From positions 45,379,876 through 45,443,875 of the forward strand of contig NW_023601433.1 of assembly GCF_014898055.3 (NCBI RefSeq): DNA of 64,000 nt. Reading direction: 5' to 3'. Source of the stretch: Talpa occidentalis. Lineage: Eukaryota; Chordata; Mammalia; Eulipotyphla; Talpidae. A program made the position numbers and the translations under genes. Of this stretch, positions 11,367-23,039 are shown piece by piece; the first letter of the stretch is position 1, and every line of letters begins with the position of its first letter. The notes under the pieces are model-generated. The model was not told the DNA's origin and did not search any database. It saw only the letters and a program-made list of their open reading frames with translations.

Positions 11367-12645
11367 AACTATGTTACAAGAACTTCCAGTGTATTATTAG
11401 CTTCAGAACTGAGGTACCATAAAATCAGACTCAAATTATGATCCTATGGATTGTTAAAATTCAAAGTTTAATTGCATTTATAGCATCACAAGATCTCGCT
11501 AAGTGGGCTATAATGGAAGACTCCAAGAGTTGAAATGGGGAAATAGAAAAGAATTTGGAGGATGTAGACTACACACTCTGTTAAGCATTTCTTGTGTGCA
11601 GAAGTGGAAACTCCCACCCCACATACCTGATGAAAATGTTCCTGCTTTGCTGGAGATCTCACGACGACCTCACCTCATTTACCTTGTCAGTGGTGGCCAA
11701 ATTGCCTCATGCCTCATTTCTGCCACCTCATATTTGTCTCTGCTTCTACAATTAGGATCAATCCCAGCAGGCTCTTGAAAGTCAATTACAAAGTCAAACT
11801 TTAAGGGAAAGTCTTACACCCCAAAAGATATCTGTCGATTTATAATGTAAAACTATGAAGATCAATGAAATGCATCCTGAAAGTGTTAAGAAAGAGAAAT
11901 AATTTTAGCTAGACTAATATTTAATGATAAGTTCTCAAGCCAATAGGAGTCATTCTCATTGTTTGCATGCTCAGTTATCTGAAACCTAGACTCAATGGTG
12001 GTCACCTGAAGTTACAAGAAATTCCTTTATTATAAAACAGAGAAAGGACGATAGGAATTTAGGATGGAGTTATCATATTAAAATAGAATTCTGAATACAT
12101 TGTCTTCATTATAGTATTGAGAAGTACAGTGGAGTTAGGGAAGGCAATCAAGAAAATATGACTGCCTATTGACCCACAAGCAGAACCTGGACAACTGGAG
12201 GCTCCTTACCCCTTTGCCTTCCACGGAATGTGCATTCCACTCACCTTCCCCATCCCAGAAGATGCCCAAGGACATATTCCTGAGACAAAATATGTCGTTG
12301 AGACCATCTGGAGGGCTTACGTGGCTAAATCCAGTTAAGCCTCTATATAAACTTTTAAGATTTGGCCGGAGGGTACAGACAACTCCTGTTAATCAAAACT
12401 GCCACCTACCAATATGGAGTGGCTTGCCTTTGTCCTCAGTCTCTCCCTGCCTTCTTTGCGGGGGAGGGAGGATTCACATTACAACCTTGAAAGATCCTGA
12501 AGTTGCAACAAATAGTGAAAGCTGTAAGAATTTTCCAGGTACTATAACTGACTTTTCAGTAGTCTGGAGATGATTCTGTCATTGAAATGAATTTCAATAA
12601 GGTTGATGGTATCCTCGGCAGTGGCCAGAAGAAATATTTTAAAAA
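11367..12645. other. intergenic stretch, no gene recognised
   Basis: Contains a 134-codon ORF (12169-12573) without recognised domains. The block 12160-12560 is more GC-rich than its surroundings and carries CTATATAAAC, so an old LTR is possible, but I cannot name one. Confidence 0.4.
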
Positions 12646-12657
12646 TAAATAAGGTTT

Positions 12658-12918
12658 GGGCCTCCCTGGTGGTGTAAGGGGTTAAGCACAACACCTTGAA
12701 GCTACCCGCAGCCTCTGCAGTACAAGTTCGATCCCCGGCTGGCCAGAGAGATACCCACATGGCGCAGCAGACCTCTCCTGTCTCACCCACTGCCCCCCTC
12801 AGTCAGTCTGCCTGTTCTGTTCCCCACTCTGTCTCTAGTGAATCCTCTCACCCCCCTGCACCTCTGGCCTGTATCCCAGTTCTTATGTGCATAAATAAAT
12901 AAATCTTTTTTTAAAAAG
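12658..12918 (+). mobile_element. SINE (ATGCATAAATA group)
   Basis: Complete SINE with the perfect 12-bp TSD TAAATAAGGTTT (12646-12657 and 12919-12930). Confidence 0.93.
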
Positions 12919-12930
12919 TAAATAAGGTTT

Positions 12931-13959
12931 GATTGGCATAATAGCAAGATAATTAGAAAGGTTCTAGATCACATAGACCTTAGAAACAAATTACCCTCTA
13001 AAAGTTCCTTGAAAACTGAAATTTTACTTAAGCATTCATTATTAAACATCACTGCCCGTCACTTAATTCCCATCCTAATTCATTGAGAACTGCTTGAAGA
13101 TACTCTTGAAGAAAACACAGTAGTAACATCACCAGTACTATCTGTAAATTCTTCTCCTAGACTTCCCCTAAGGGACTGTGTTTATTTACCAGGACACTTA
13201 CAGCAAGGACTATCTGGGTGGACTCCAGAAGTCTGCTATGATACGTGGTAAATATGCATGTTGATGAATACAGATTCTACATGAGTATGCCTCCTGGTGA
13301 TTTAAATGGACACCTTACCATTTCCACAGTTGTTTCCTAAACAAACAAATATATAGTTGGGATACAAAATATAGTAGGGTATGCAATGCTGACAGAATTT
13401 TCACATAACCTTCTGATCTGTGAAATATATGCCATAATTGTAGAATGAGCAGAGTGGAAGTCTTTGAAACTCTTCCCACCACAGGGTAAAGCTAAACACA
13501 TTTTTAAAGAAATCTGAGATTTGTGCCATCATCAAAGACTTGCAGGGAGCAGGAATGATTATTCTTAGCACATCCCTATTTAACTTGCCTCTTTCACCAG
13601 CACACAATGAGTTTGGGGTAGTTATTATCATACGTGTAATTATGGGTGGCGGCTCCAATTGCAGCTGCTATTTTAGATATGATCTCTTTTCAAATGCAAA
13701 TCAATAGCCCCCAATATCTGAAGTTATAAACATTCTCTCATCAATTTATTCTTCTCTCCCCAAATAAGGAAAGAGCATTAGAAGTAGTTCACTTTCACCT
13801 CATAAGAACACATTCTTACCTCAAGGCTATGTCAATTCAACTGCTCTGTGCAAGAATTCAGTCTACAGAGATCTTGTTCATCTCTCTGTCACACAGAGGA
13901 TGTTCATCTGGTCTACTCCTCTAAAGAATCATGCCACTAGGACCTAACTAGTATTAGAA
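12931..13959. other. intergenic stretch, no gene recognised
   Basis: No coding similarity or repeat recognised. Confidence 0.5.
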
Positions 13960-14155
13960 TGACCTCACTTATGAAACAGTAAGTGAAGAAATTGTCTAAA
14001 TATCCAACAAGGACATGGGCCAAATCACTGTCCACTTGCAAAGTGTAATATGAAAATAAATTTACCAAAAGCTTGAAACACACTGACAAATTATTTATAT
14101 TGCTATACTAAGTGAAAAAAGTTATACAATATGTTCTGTGTATGATTTTAAGGAC
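13960..14155 (+). mobile_element. ancient L1M 3' region, left fragment
   Basis: AT-rich text ending ATACTAAGTGAAAAAAGTTA resembles the L1M 3' end in plus orientation. It belongs to a nest with 14475-14643 and 16743-17130. Confidence 0.5.
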
Positions 14156-14168
14156 AGAAAAGGATTTT

Positions 14169-14461
14169 TTTTTTAAAGATTTATTTATTTATTTGTTTGT
14201 TTGTTTGTTTGTTTGTTTGTTTATACAAACACTGGGCACAGTCAGAAGCGCGGGAGGGTGAGAGAATTCACCAGAGCCAGAGCGGGGAGCAGAACAGGCA
14301 GAAGGACTGAAGTACACTGCTGAGGGGAGCAGCGGGAGTGTCAGGAGAGGTCTACGTGCCATGTGGGACCCTGCTGGCAGCCTGGGATCAAACTGGCACT
14401 GCAGAGGCTGTGGGCAGCTTCGCAGCCCAGCACTGAACCACTGCGCCACCAGGGGAGGCCC
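14169..14461 (-). mobile_element. SINE with (TTTG)n tail
   Basis: Minus-strand SINE with the perfect 13-bp TSD AGAAAAGGATTTT (14156-14168 and 14462-14474). Its tail is an expanded (AAAC)n, here (GTTT)8, at about 14190-14222. Confidence 0.93.
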
Positions 14462-14474
14462 AGAAAAGGATTTT

Positions 14475-14643
14475 AATAATGTAAACAATGGTAGGGGTCC
14501 AGTAATACATGCACTCAAATTGCTGATGTCAATGTAAAATTTACAAAGTTTTTGAAAAATAAATTTTTCAATACACATCAAGAGCTTTGAAATTTGTTGC
14601 AGTTATTTCACTTCCAGGACTATCCCCTAAAACTACGCATAGA
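14475..14643 (+). mobile_element. ancient L1M fragment interrupted by younger L1
   Basis: TTATTTCACTTCCAGGACTA followed by CCCCTAAAACTACGCATAGA matches the L1M 'cannot-miss' 3' phrase (cacttctaggaatttatcc-type). It continues after the younger L1 at 16743. Confidence 0.6.
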
Positions 14644-14660
14644 TGCAAATAAATCTTTAT

Positions 14661-16725
14661 TTTTTTATTATTGATTTTTTTATTTTTTACATCATTTTTC
14701 ATTTTTAAACAATATTTGCTTCCCCCCACCCCCTCAGGTGTAGTCCTATAGAGTTTCCTTCACCAGTGCACCCGTGCACCATCACCTCAGTCCCCTGTGC
14801 TCCTCTCTCCCTCCCTCTGATCCCGCTCCCTCCTCCCCTGCAGTATGTCTCTGATTTGTAATTGTCTGTTTTTGCTTTGTTGTATTTTGTAGTTATTATT
14901 TTTTTTTACATTGATGTCTTATTTTGTTCCGCTATATTCCTGCTATAAGGGAAACCATCCGATATTTTTCTTTTTCCTTCTGGCTTATTTCACTGAGCAT
15001 AATTCCTTCTAGTTCCATCTACGTTGCTGCGAAAGACATGAGTTTATCTTTTTTTGATTGCAGAATAATATTCCATTGTGTGTATATGCCACATCTTGAT
15101 CCAGTCATCTGTTTTTGGGCATTTGGGTTGTTACCAGGTTTTACCTATTGTAAATAGTGCTGCAATAAACATAGGGGTACAGGTGTTCTTTTGAGTCAAT
15201 GTCTTTGTGTCCTTTGGGTAGATTCCTAAGAGTGGAATTGCCGGGTCATGTGGTAGCTCCATTTTTAATAGACGGAGGAAACTGCAGACGGCTTTCCATA
15301 GTGGTTGGACCAATTTGCACTCCCACCAGCAATGTAGGAGAGTCCCTTTTTCACCGCATCCTTGCCAACATTTATTGTCGCTTGGTTTTTTGATATGTGC
15401 CGTTGTTACTGGTGTAAGGTGGTATCTCAATGTGGTTTTAATTTGCATTTCACTGATGATATGGGATGTTGAACATTTTTTCATATGCCTGATAACCATT
15501 TGCATTTCCTCTTTGGAGAAATGTCTTTTAAGTTCTTCTGCCTATTTCTTGACTGGGTTGTTTATTTTGTTTTTGTTGAGTTGTGTGAATTCTTTGTATA
15601 TCTTTGTGATCAGTCCCTTATCAGTTGACTGGAGTGTAAAGACTTTTTCCCAATCAGTGGGGTGTCTCTCTGTTTTGGTTAATGTCTCTTTTGCTGTGCA
15701 GAAGCCTTTCAGTTTGATGTAATCTCAGGTGTTTATCTTTTCCTTGACTTTCTTTGCATTGAGTGATGAGTCTTTAAAGATGTTATTGCGGGGCCTCCCG
15801 GGTGGCGCAAGGGGTTAAGCACCGCACTATGAAGCTACCCACAGCCTCTGCAGCACGAGTTTGATCCCCGGCCAGCCAGGGAGCGACCCCCATGGTGCAG
15901 CAGACCTCTCCTGATTCGCCCACTGCTCCCCTCTGCAGTGTACTTCGGTCAATGTGCCTGTTCTGTTCCCCACTCTGTCTCTGGTGAATCCTCTCACCTG
16001 CCACATCTCTGGCCTGTACCCCAGCTCTTTTATGCACAAATAAATAAATCTTAAAAAAAATAAAGATGTTATTGCAATGTATGTCTTGTAGTGTTTTACC
16101 TGTATTTTCTTCTATATATTTTATGGTTTCAGGTCTTAGCCCAGTTCTTTTATCCATTTTGAGTTGATTTTTTGTGCACAGTGAAAGGTAGTGGTCTAGT
16201 TTCTCTTTTTTTTGCATGTGGAGGTCCAGTTTTCCCAGCACCATGTATTGAACAAACTTTCCATATTCCATTGCATATTCTTTGCTCCTTTGTCAAAGAT
16301 CAGTTGTCCATATAAGTATGGTTTTATTTCTGGGCTCTCTATTTGGTTCCATTGGTCTGTGTGTCTGTTTTTGTTCCAATACCAAACTGTTTTAATTATT
16401 ATGGCTTTGTAGTATACCTTGAAGTTTGGAGGTGTGATACTTCCTTTCTCCTTTGTTTTCATCGGTAGGGCTTTAGCTATTCGTGCATTTTTGTGGTTCC
16501 ATATGAATTTCATCAGTATTTGTTCTATTTCTTTGAAGAATGTCATTGAGATTTTTATTGGAATAGTGTTGAATCTGTATACTGTTTTTGGTAGGATGGA
16601 CATTTTAATAATGTTAATTCTTCCAATCCTTGAGCAGGGGATGTCTCTCCATTTCTTTGTGTCTTCTTCTATTTCTTTTAACAGTGTTTTATTATTCTTT
16701 CACCTCTTTTGTTAGGTTTATTCCC
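14661..16725 (-). mobile_element. 5'-truncated L1 (ORF2 C-terminus + 3' UTR)
   Basis: Young L1 in minus orientation, flanked by the perfect 17-bp TSD TGCAAATAAATCTTTAT (14644-14660 and 16726-16742). Minus-strand frames encode the L1 ORF2 C-terminus: [36 protein letters not shown] near 16500, and [19 protein letters not shown] near 15450. These are broken by stops, by the 5' truncation and by a SINE at 15790. The GC-rich 3' UTR (CCCCACCCCCTCAGGTGTAG) is at 14720-14900. It lacks the endonuclease and most of the reverse transcriptase and so is immobile. Confidence 0.93.
15790..16060 (+). mobile_element. SINE inserted in L1
   Basis: Complete SINE (ATGCATAAATA-like end) with the perfect 15-bp TSD TAAAGATGTTATTGC (15775-15789 and 16061-16075). 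It splits the L1 ORF2 relic and is therefore younger than it. Confidence 0.95.
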
Positions 16726-16742
16726 TGCAAATAAATCTTTAT

Positions 16743-17130
16743 AGATAGAAATGTTTAATGCAGAATCATTTCCATTACTCAAAGATGGGAATAACTTAAA
16801 ATGCTCAAATATGGGAACCCTTATATTGATGAAATTATGACACGTGCATGAAATGGAATATTATATAAATATTACATTTAACTCACAAAGATTTTCATTA
16901 CATTTGAAAATTTTGTGATAATACATAATAAAGCAAGACAAACTTACATACATTATATCAATCTATTAAATATGTGCATTTTTGTAGAAAAACTATTAAG
17001 AAATAGAACAACAAAGATACATGGTTAAATACTTTTCACTGAAGCACTGCTTGTAATAGTGAAACTTCTGAAGCAACTTAAATGTTCATTAATAGAACTA
17101 GATTAGTTCAATAAATTATAGTATATTCAT
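16743..17130 (+). mobile_element. ancient L1M 3' region, right fragment
   Basis: Continues 14475-14643: CATTACTCAAAGATGGGAAT, ATGAAATGGAATATTATATA, and further L1M-like text (TTAATAGAACTAGATTAG). Confidence 0.6.
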
Positions 17131-17149
17131 TTTACTTTTACTATGTCTT

Positions 17150-17760
17150 AACAGTGTCTCATTAACAAGGACTTGTTTTGTTATTTGATTCAGACTGAAA
17201 ACTTATATATTTTAGTTGGACAGATAAGTATATTCACTTTGATTATGATTACTGATAGGATTTCTTTCTACCAAAATTTTTTTTGATTTCTATTTGTCTT
17301 ACTTTTTCTGACCTCTCTCTCTTTTCTTCCATTATTAAAAAATTGTGGGATTTATTTCTTGTATTCTCTTTCTCCACTGGATTGGAAAATACATCTGTTT
17401 ATATTTGATACTTTCTTTGAAATTATATCTATACTTAACAATACTCAAAAAATTATTCTTCTATAAAAAATCAAACTATTAATGGCACTTCCCTCCAGAC
17501 TTGCATGCATTGAATTGTAGTTTGTTGCATTACATCATGTGACATACATTTAGGCTTATGATCTTCCTTTATACCATCAGTTTGTTCATTTTTACCTGTT
17601 TTCATACCTTACAGAATTTCAGATTTTCCTTGTGAGATAGTTTTCCTCCTTTTACTAAAGAAAACTTAAATAACAATCTAACTCGAAAGAAAAATACATA
17701 AAATATAATACATCCCTATAAATTATTAAAGGAAAAAATCTGCTGTGACACCCACCAAGT
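17150..17760 (-). mobile_element. possible ancient L1M 3' UTR fragment
   Basis: T-rich sequence with text like that of ancient L1 3' regions in reverse orientation (TTTTTCTGACCTCTCTCTC, TTCTCTTTCTCCACTGGATT). Identification is tentative. Confidence 0.3.
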
Positions 17761-17776
17761 CAAGAAAGAACATTAC

Positions 17777-18041
17777 TGGGCCTCCCCAGTGGTGCAACGG
17801 GTTGAGCACAGTTCTGTGAAACTGTCTGCAGCCTCTGCAACGCGGGTTTGATTCCTGGATGGCCAGGGAGATACCCACATGGCCTGGTAGACCTCTCCTG
17901 TTTCACCTTCTGCTCCCCTCAGGAGTGTCTTCGGTTTGTCTGCCTGTTCTGCTCCCTGCTCTGTCTCTGGTGAATTCTTTCACCCTCCTGTGCCTCTGGC
18001 CTGTACCCCAGTTCTTGTATAAAAAAAATAAAATAAAAAGA
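17777..18041 (+). mobile_element. SINE (TTCTTGTATAA group)
   Basis: Complete SINE with TSD AAGAAAGAACATTAC (17762-17776 and 18042-18056). Confidence 0.93.
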
Positions 18042-18514
18042 AAGAAAGAACATTACCAGGACCCATGCTGCTCATCATCATCGATAGTTTCCTGGAAACT
18101 GTGGACTTTTAAGCCTAACTTTGTGTAGTGAAACCAGATCATCACATAATGAGCTTTCATTCCACATTGGCTAGAATTCTCTTATTCCCCATCAACACTA
18201 TAACAAAGCAAAGTTGACCAAAACGATGTTATTATAGGCTCTGAATATATGTCCAGGTTAGTTCCATAAAAATTATATATATATATATTTATGTGCAAAT
18301 TATACACACACATTCAACCATTTTTCACTAGGAAGAAAATATCTTTAGTAACAGTTTTTGCTTTAAAATCAACTTTTTATATATCAATATAGCAGCAATC
18401 AACTTTCTTTGGGTTAGAGTTTGCCTGCTATCTCTTTTTTCGTCTTTAGCATTTCTGTATCCTAATATTTTAGATAGCTTATTTAGAAATACCACAGAGC
18501 TCATTTTTTCTTTT

Positions 18515-18777
18515 TTTTTTTAAGATTTATTCATTTATGCATACAAGAACTGGGGTACAGGCCAGAGGTGTGGGGAATGAGAGGTGTCCCCAAAGACAGA
18601 GTGGGGAACAGAACAAGCAGATTGACTGAAATACACTGCTGGGGGAAGCAGCGGGAGAGTCAGGTCTGCTGTGCCATGTGGGTATCTCCCTGGCCAGCTA
18701 GGGATCTAACTCGTGCTGCAGTGGTTGCAGATTGCTTCATAGGCTGCGTATTAACCCCTTGCACCACCAGGGCGGCC
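18515..18777 (-). mobile_element. SINE (ATGCATAAATA group)
   Basis: Minus-strand SINE with TSD CTCATTTTTTCTTTT (18500-18514 and 18778-18792), inside the L1M relic. Confidence 0.93.
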
Positions 18778-19207
18778 CTCATTTTTTCTTTTGAGTGCCT
18801 CTCTGTAATTTTGTTGAATCTGTTAGTCTAATTACATTAAATGTAGTTACTGATATATTCAACTTAAATCTATCACCTCTCTATTTGCTTTTTATTTATT
18901 TCATCTTCTCTTTGTCCCTCCTTTTGCCCTTGTTTCCATTCTTTTGAATTGACTTAATTTTCAAAAATCCTTTCCCTCCCCAGACTTTCGTCCATTTCTC
19001 AGCCTTGTAATTATATCCTCTTTTAATTTTCTATTAGTGTTTCCCAGAAAATTGCAGTTTTCATTCTAGACTTATCAAGACCAAATGCAATTTGGTAATT
19101 TTACCTTCATCCTGAGCAATGCAAAGATCCTTTCCTTACCTTTGTTTTATTATGCTATTGTTATTATGTATCAAATTTTTCTATTACTATATTTAAATTC
19201 CGTAAGA

Positions 19208-19544
19208 GGGCCTCCCCGGTGGCGCAGCGGTTGAGCGCTGGGTTGTGAAGCTGCCCGCGGCCTCTGCGGCGCCAGTTTGATCCCCGGCTGCTCCCCGGCC
19301 ACCAGAGGAGGGTCCCACATGGCGTGCAGACCTCTCCTGCCGCCCGCTGCTCCCCTCAGCAGTGTACTTCGGTCCTTCTGCCTGCTCTGCTCCCTGCTCT
19401 GGCTCTGGTTAATTCTCTCACCCTCCCGCGCTTCTGACTGTACCCAGTGCATGTATAAACAAAACAAACAAACAAACAAATAAATAAATAAATAAAACAT
19501 GCCTCTATTAAAAAAAAAAACTTTAAAAAAATAAATAAATAAAT
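19208..19544 (+). mobile_element. SINE, tail-extended lineage
   Basis: GTGCATGTATAAACAAAAC, then (AAAT)n, then AACATGCCTCTATTAAAAAA and a second A/T tail. The TSD AAATTCC(G/A)TAAGA is at 19195-19207 and 19545-19557. Confidence 0.94.
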
Positions 19545-20110
19545 AAATTCCATAAGAAATATTATTCTCATAACTATTAGTTTAGGTAATCAAAACTAAC
19601 TGGATTAACTCAAATATTTACCATTTGCATGGCTTTTATTTCTTCTTGCATTTCCAAGTTCTCATCTGAGGTTGTATTTTCTCCTACCTGAATAAAACCA
19701 CTTAGTATTTCCATTAGTACAGGTCTATTCATAGCTAGTTCTCTCCATCTTTGTTGGTCTAAATTTTTTTTCTTTTTCTTTACATCTTGAAGAATATTTT
19801 CTCTGGGCATAAAACCCTAAGCTGGCAGTTATTCTCTTTCAGCTATTTAAATAAAAATTATTGGGAATATAAAAATAAAAAAATTTAATAAAAAAAATTA
19901 TCACTCCATTGTATTCTGTCTTGCACTGCTTTTGGTCTAGTTGTCAATCTAATTGTGGTTCTTTAGTGTCTTTGTGAATACATATTTTTAGAGTCCTTTC
20001 ATTTTGTTTTGGCCTTTTGAAACAAAAGTAATAGAAAACTAGAATAGCAAGCATGTTTATTTGCCAGTCTCTCTGTGAATCACTGGTCTTTGCCAATACT
20101 AGGTTTTTAG

Positions 20111-21786
20111 AATAAGGCAGAGAAAACACATTTTTTAAGTTAACAGCTATGTTTTAAATGTATTACCTATTTCTTATTATTTGAAATTATATACAGCAAA
20201 TAAAACTAGTCAGGCAGAACTATCTCTATTGCATATTGTAAGAGCTATAAAAGACTTTATTTGTGAATCTTTTTTTTTTAACCAATGAACACAATGTAGT
20301 GTGGGGTGAGCTCCTAAGAAAGTCTGATCAGTGAGCACCTGTTTTCATCAGCAACTCCCCTCAGGCTAGCAGGGCTGTTCTAATGATATTCTGAGACCAC
20401 AGCTAGATTGATTATTGCTTCCATGATGTCCCTCCAAAGCAGTGCAGGGGAGAAGCAAGGTTAGAGTTAGAGCTCTGGCCTGGACCCATGGACCCCATTC
20501 CATCCTCCTCCCCAGGCTGAATCCCCCACTAACAATCCCCTCACTCACACCAGTTTGGGAAATCTCCCATCGGCCTAGACTGGAATTTCTCATAATTTCT
20601 GTAGTGGGTCTTCAAATCCTTGCTTCGCTCTCACTTTTTATTTGGGGAGATAGAGCCAGAAGCCTCTACTACAATAGCTGCAGTCTTGTGAGGAAACAGA
20701 AGTCTCCTCTTCACGGATATTTTCTGGGCCTTTTTCTCTTTGCCAACTTCAAAGATTACCTTGATTTGAGTTTCTTGGATAAAAGGTACTTTGAAAGACG
20801 CAGTCATTTGGAAGCTCACTGTAACTTTATTTACTCTTAAAAGGGCACCATTGACTTGGGCTCTTTAATTTGGGGTTCTTGGAAAGAAGGCCAAACACTC
20901 CCTGCTACCCACCTGGGAGAAAATCGACATTCTTTTCTTTCTCTTTCTCTCTTTTATTTTATTTAGATATTTAATGCTTTTCTTCTCCATTTCCTTTGTT
21001 TTAAAGGAAACATTTAATAGGCACTTAATAATTACATGTGGACTTGATCTAGATCGCGAGCTCTTTTCATGAGACATTTGCACAAGAACTGATGAAACCA
21101 TCTGTAATAAAAGAGTCTGCCTTTTCTTAATTATAAGTCTGACTAACTGAAAGTTCTGATGAAGGGTGTGTTCAAGTGCAAGACACATTCCTTATGTGAT
21201 TAGCTAGGCTACCTGACTTCAAACAAGTTTTATTTTTGTCTCTCTTACTGATATATTGCATGGCCTAATTCTGCTTGGCACAGATGAAGTTTGATCAACA
21301 TGTTTGGCCAAGGTAAATTAGCAAATCCCTAAATAAATCAACTTGTTTGGGCAAAACAAATAGATCTATTATGACATGAGCCAAGCAGAAACTTCCCCTG
21401 CAACTTTCCTGGGTCTATGACACACCTTCAATGTCTAAAGGTTTCGCCCACTACTGCAGGGAGCAGAGCTGTACCTGCGTTGGTGCACGTTGAAGTTTAC
21501 ATAAGTTTAATAGTCTGTGTCATGCTGTTGACTTGACTCAGAACTCAGTGATGGGCAGGTCAATGTTACCTGGAGAGCATCTGATCTTAATCTCAAATCT
21601 GCCTCTGGTTTTGGTGAAACTGTTGAGGACTCTGAGAAATAAAACAGAAATGCTCTCTTATCTGGCATCTGAGAGAGAAATGAAATGTATATCTTTAATT
21701 TTTTAAAGCACTCTATTGAAAATGCCTAGATAAGACTGTGAAAGTAGGCATTTTCTGACACATGCATGTGGATTTCAAATCTATTG
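20111..21786. other. intergenic stretch, no gene recognised
   Basis: ORFs of 62-132 codons (20442-20840, 20865-21188) show no recognised domain. The block 20270-20840 has relatively balanced composition and no repeat I recognise, so it is a reasonable place to test for conserved noncoding sequence. Confidence 0.4.
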
Positions 21787-21801
21787 AAAATACAGTTTCT
21801 C

Positions 21802-22118
21802 AAAGAAAAATATTGGATGGTTTCACTTATAGCAGGAATATAGGGGAACCAAATAAGACATCAGTGTAAAAAAATAATAACGGTACAAAACACAACAAAG
21901 TAAAAACAGACAATTATAAATCAGAGACATCCTGCAGGGGAGGAGGAGGGAGAGGGATCAGAGGGAGAAAAGGAGGAGCACAGGGGACGGCGGTGATAGT
22001 GCACGGGTGCATTGGTGAAGGAGATTCTATGGGGACTAAACCTGAGGGAGTGGAGGGAAGCAAATATTGTTTAAAAATGAACAATTATGTAAAAAATTTA
22101 AAAAGGTAAAAAAGGAAA
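21802..22118 (+). mobile_element. 5'-truncated L1, 3' UTR only
   Basis: Flanked by the 15-bp TSD AAAATACAGTTTCTC (21787-21801 and 22119-22133). It contains TAAATCAGAGACATCCTGCA, a purine-rich GGGAGGAGG tract and TATGGGGACTAAACCTGAGG, then the A-rich end. Confidence 0.93.
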
Positions 22119-22339
22119 AAAATACAGTTTCTCGCACTTGATATTTCATAATAAATTATCCTGGTTTTCAGAGATCAGTAGGTACCTGTATAACAAGAAA
22201 AACTGACTCTTGGTTTGCACGTAGCCTTTGTAATTCTTTACTAAGTTATGCATATTTGAGATGATCACTGGAAGCAAAGGTATGTTCTTGGATTGCAGCA
22301 GGGCTTATATTTAGAGGCAGCCCTGTGGAGCAAAATAAC

Positions 22340-22510
22340 AGAATTTGAGGAATCAGCTGGAGCTGAATTTGAACACTGGTTCTGCCATCAAGTTGAAGCT
22401 TCATACTTCCAGCCATGTAACTTGATTTGTCTGGGCCTCAGTTTCCCTCATCTGTGTATGAAGGTAATTAAGTGAGATGATGCATGGAAAGTATCTGATA
22501 CATCAGAGAT
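22340..22510 (+). mobile_element. MIR SINE relic
   Basis: GAACACTGGTTCTGCCATCA, CTGGGCCTCAGTTTCCCTCA and AAGTGAGATGATGCATGGAA follow the MIR order. Confidence 0.82.
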
Positions 22511-23039
22511 GTTAACATGATGGTTGCAATTACAGTTACAATATTCACTTAATAAGTGTTTGCTTGTTAATATTATATGGAGGTGACTCCCAAGAAAGGA
22601 TAAAGCATGAATGTTTTTTCTATTTGTCAAACATTTATAACTCAATATATAGAAAACATAGGTCACATATATGCATATTGGATTAATATACATGAATAAA
22701 TGTTATGTACCTCCCCCATAACTGAAAAGTAGAAATTGGAGAGTCAATGAAATGACATTCTATTTTTTTTGCTGTTAGAATTTAAATTGTCCCAGATCTT
22801 GGAATAACCATAATATCAATTGAATATAAATTGAAAACTATACAGCTCCATTTTCCTTACATATTCAGGAATGCCACAAAATATTGTAACTCTTATTTCA
22901 TCATTTTTATGAAGCCCTTAGCTTCAACACTTATTATTACAAATTCAAGAGGTATATAAAATAAACTATTTTAAATCTCTTTTTAAATTTTTGCATAAGA
23001 AAAAATGCTTTCAATATTTTAATAAAATTTGCTTAATGT

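Larger units (their letters stand above)
18400..20110 (-). mobile_element. ancient L1M 3' region
   Basis: Antisense L1M landmarks: CTAATTACATTAAATGTAGT near 18830, CTCTCTATTTGCTTTTTATT near 18880, ATTTCCATTAGTACAGGTCT near 19705, GAAGAATATTTTCTCTGGGC near 19790 and CACTCCATTGTATTCTGTCT near 19903. It is interrupted by SINEs at 18515 and 19208. Confidence 0.7.

Noticed and set aside
12169..12573. 134-codon ORF as a novel gene
   Set aside because: No splice, Kozak or domain support. The frame sits in a possible old LTR-like block and fits chance expectation.
15131..16603. L1 ORF2 frames as functional reverse-transcriptase genes
   Set aside because: The element is 5'-truncated, interrupted by a SINE and broken by stops. 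Only the C-terminal part is present.
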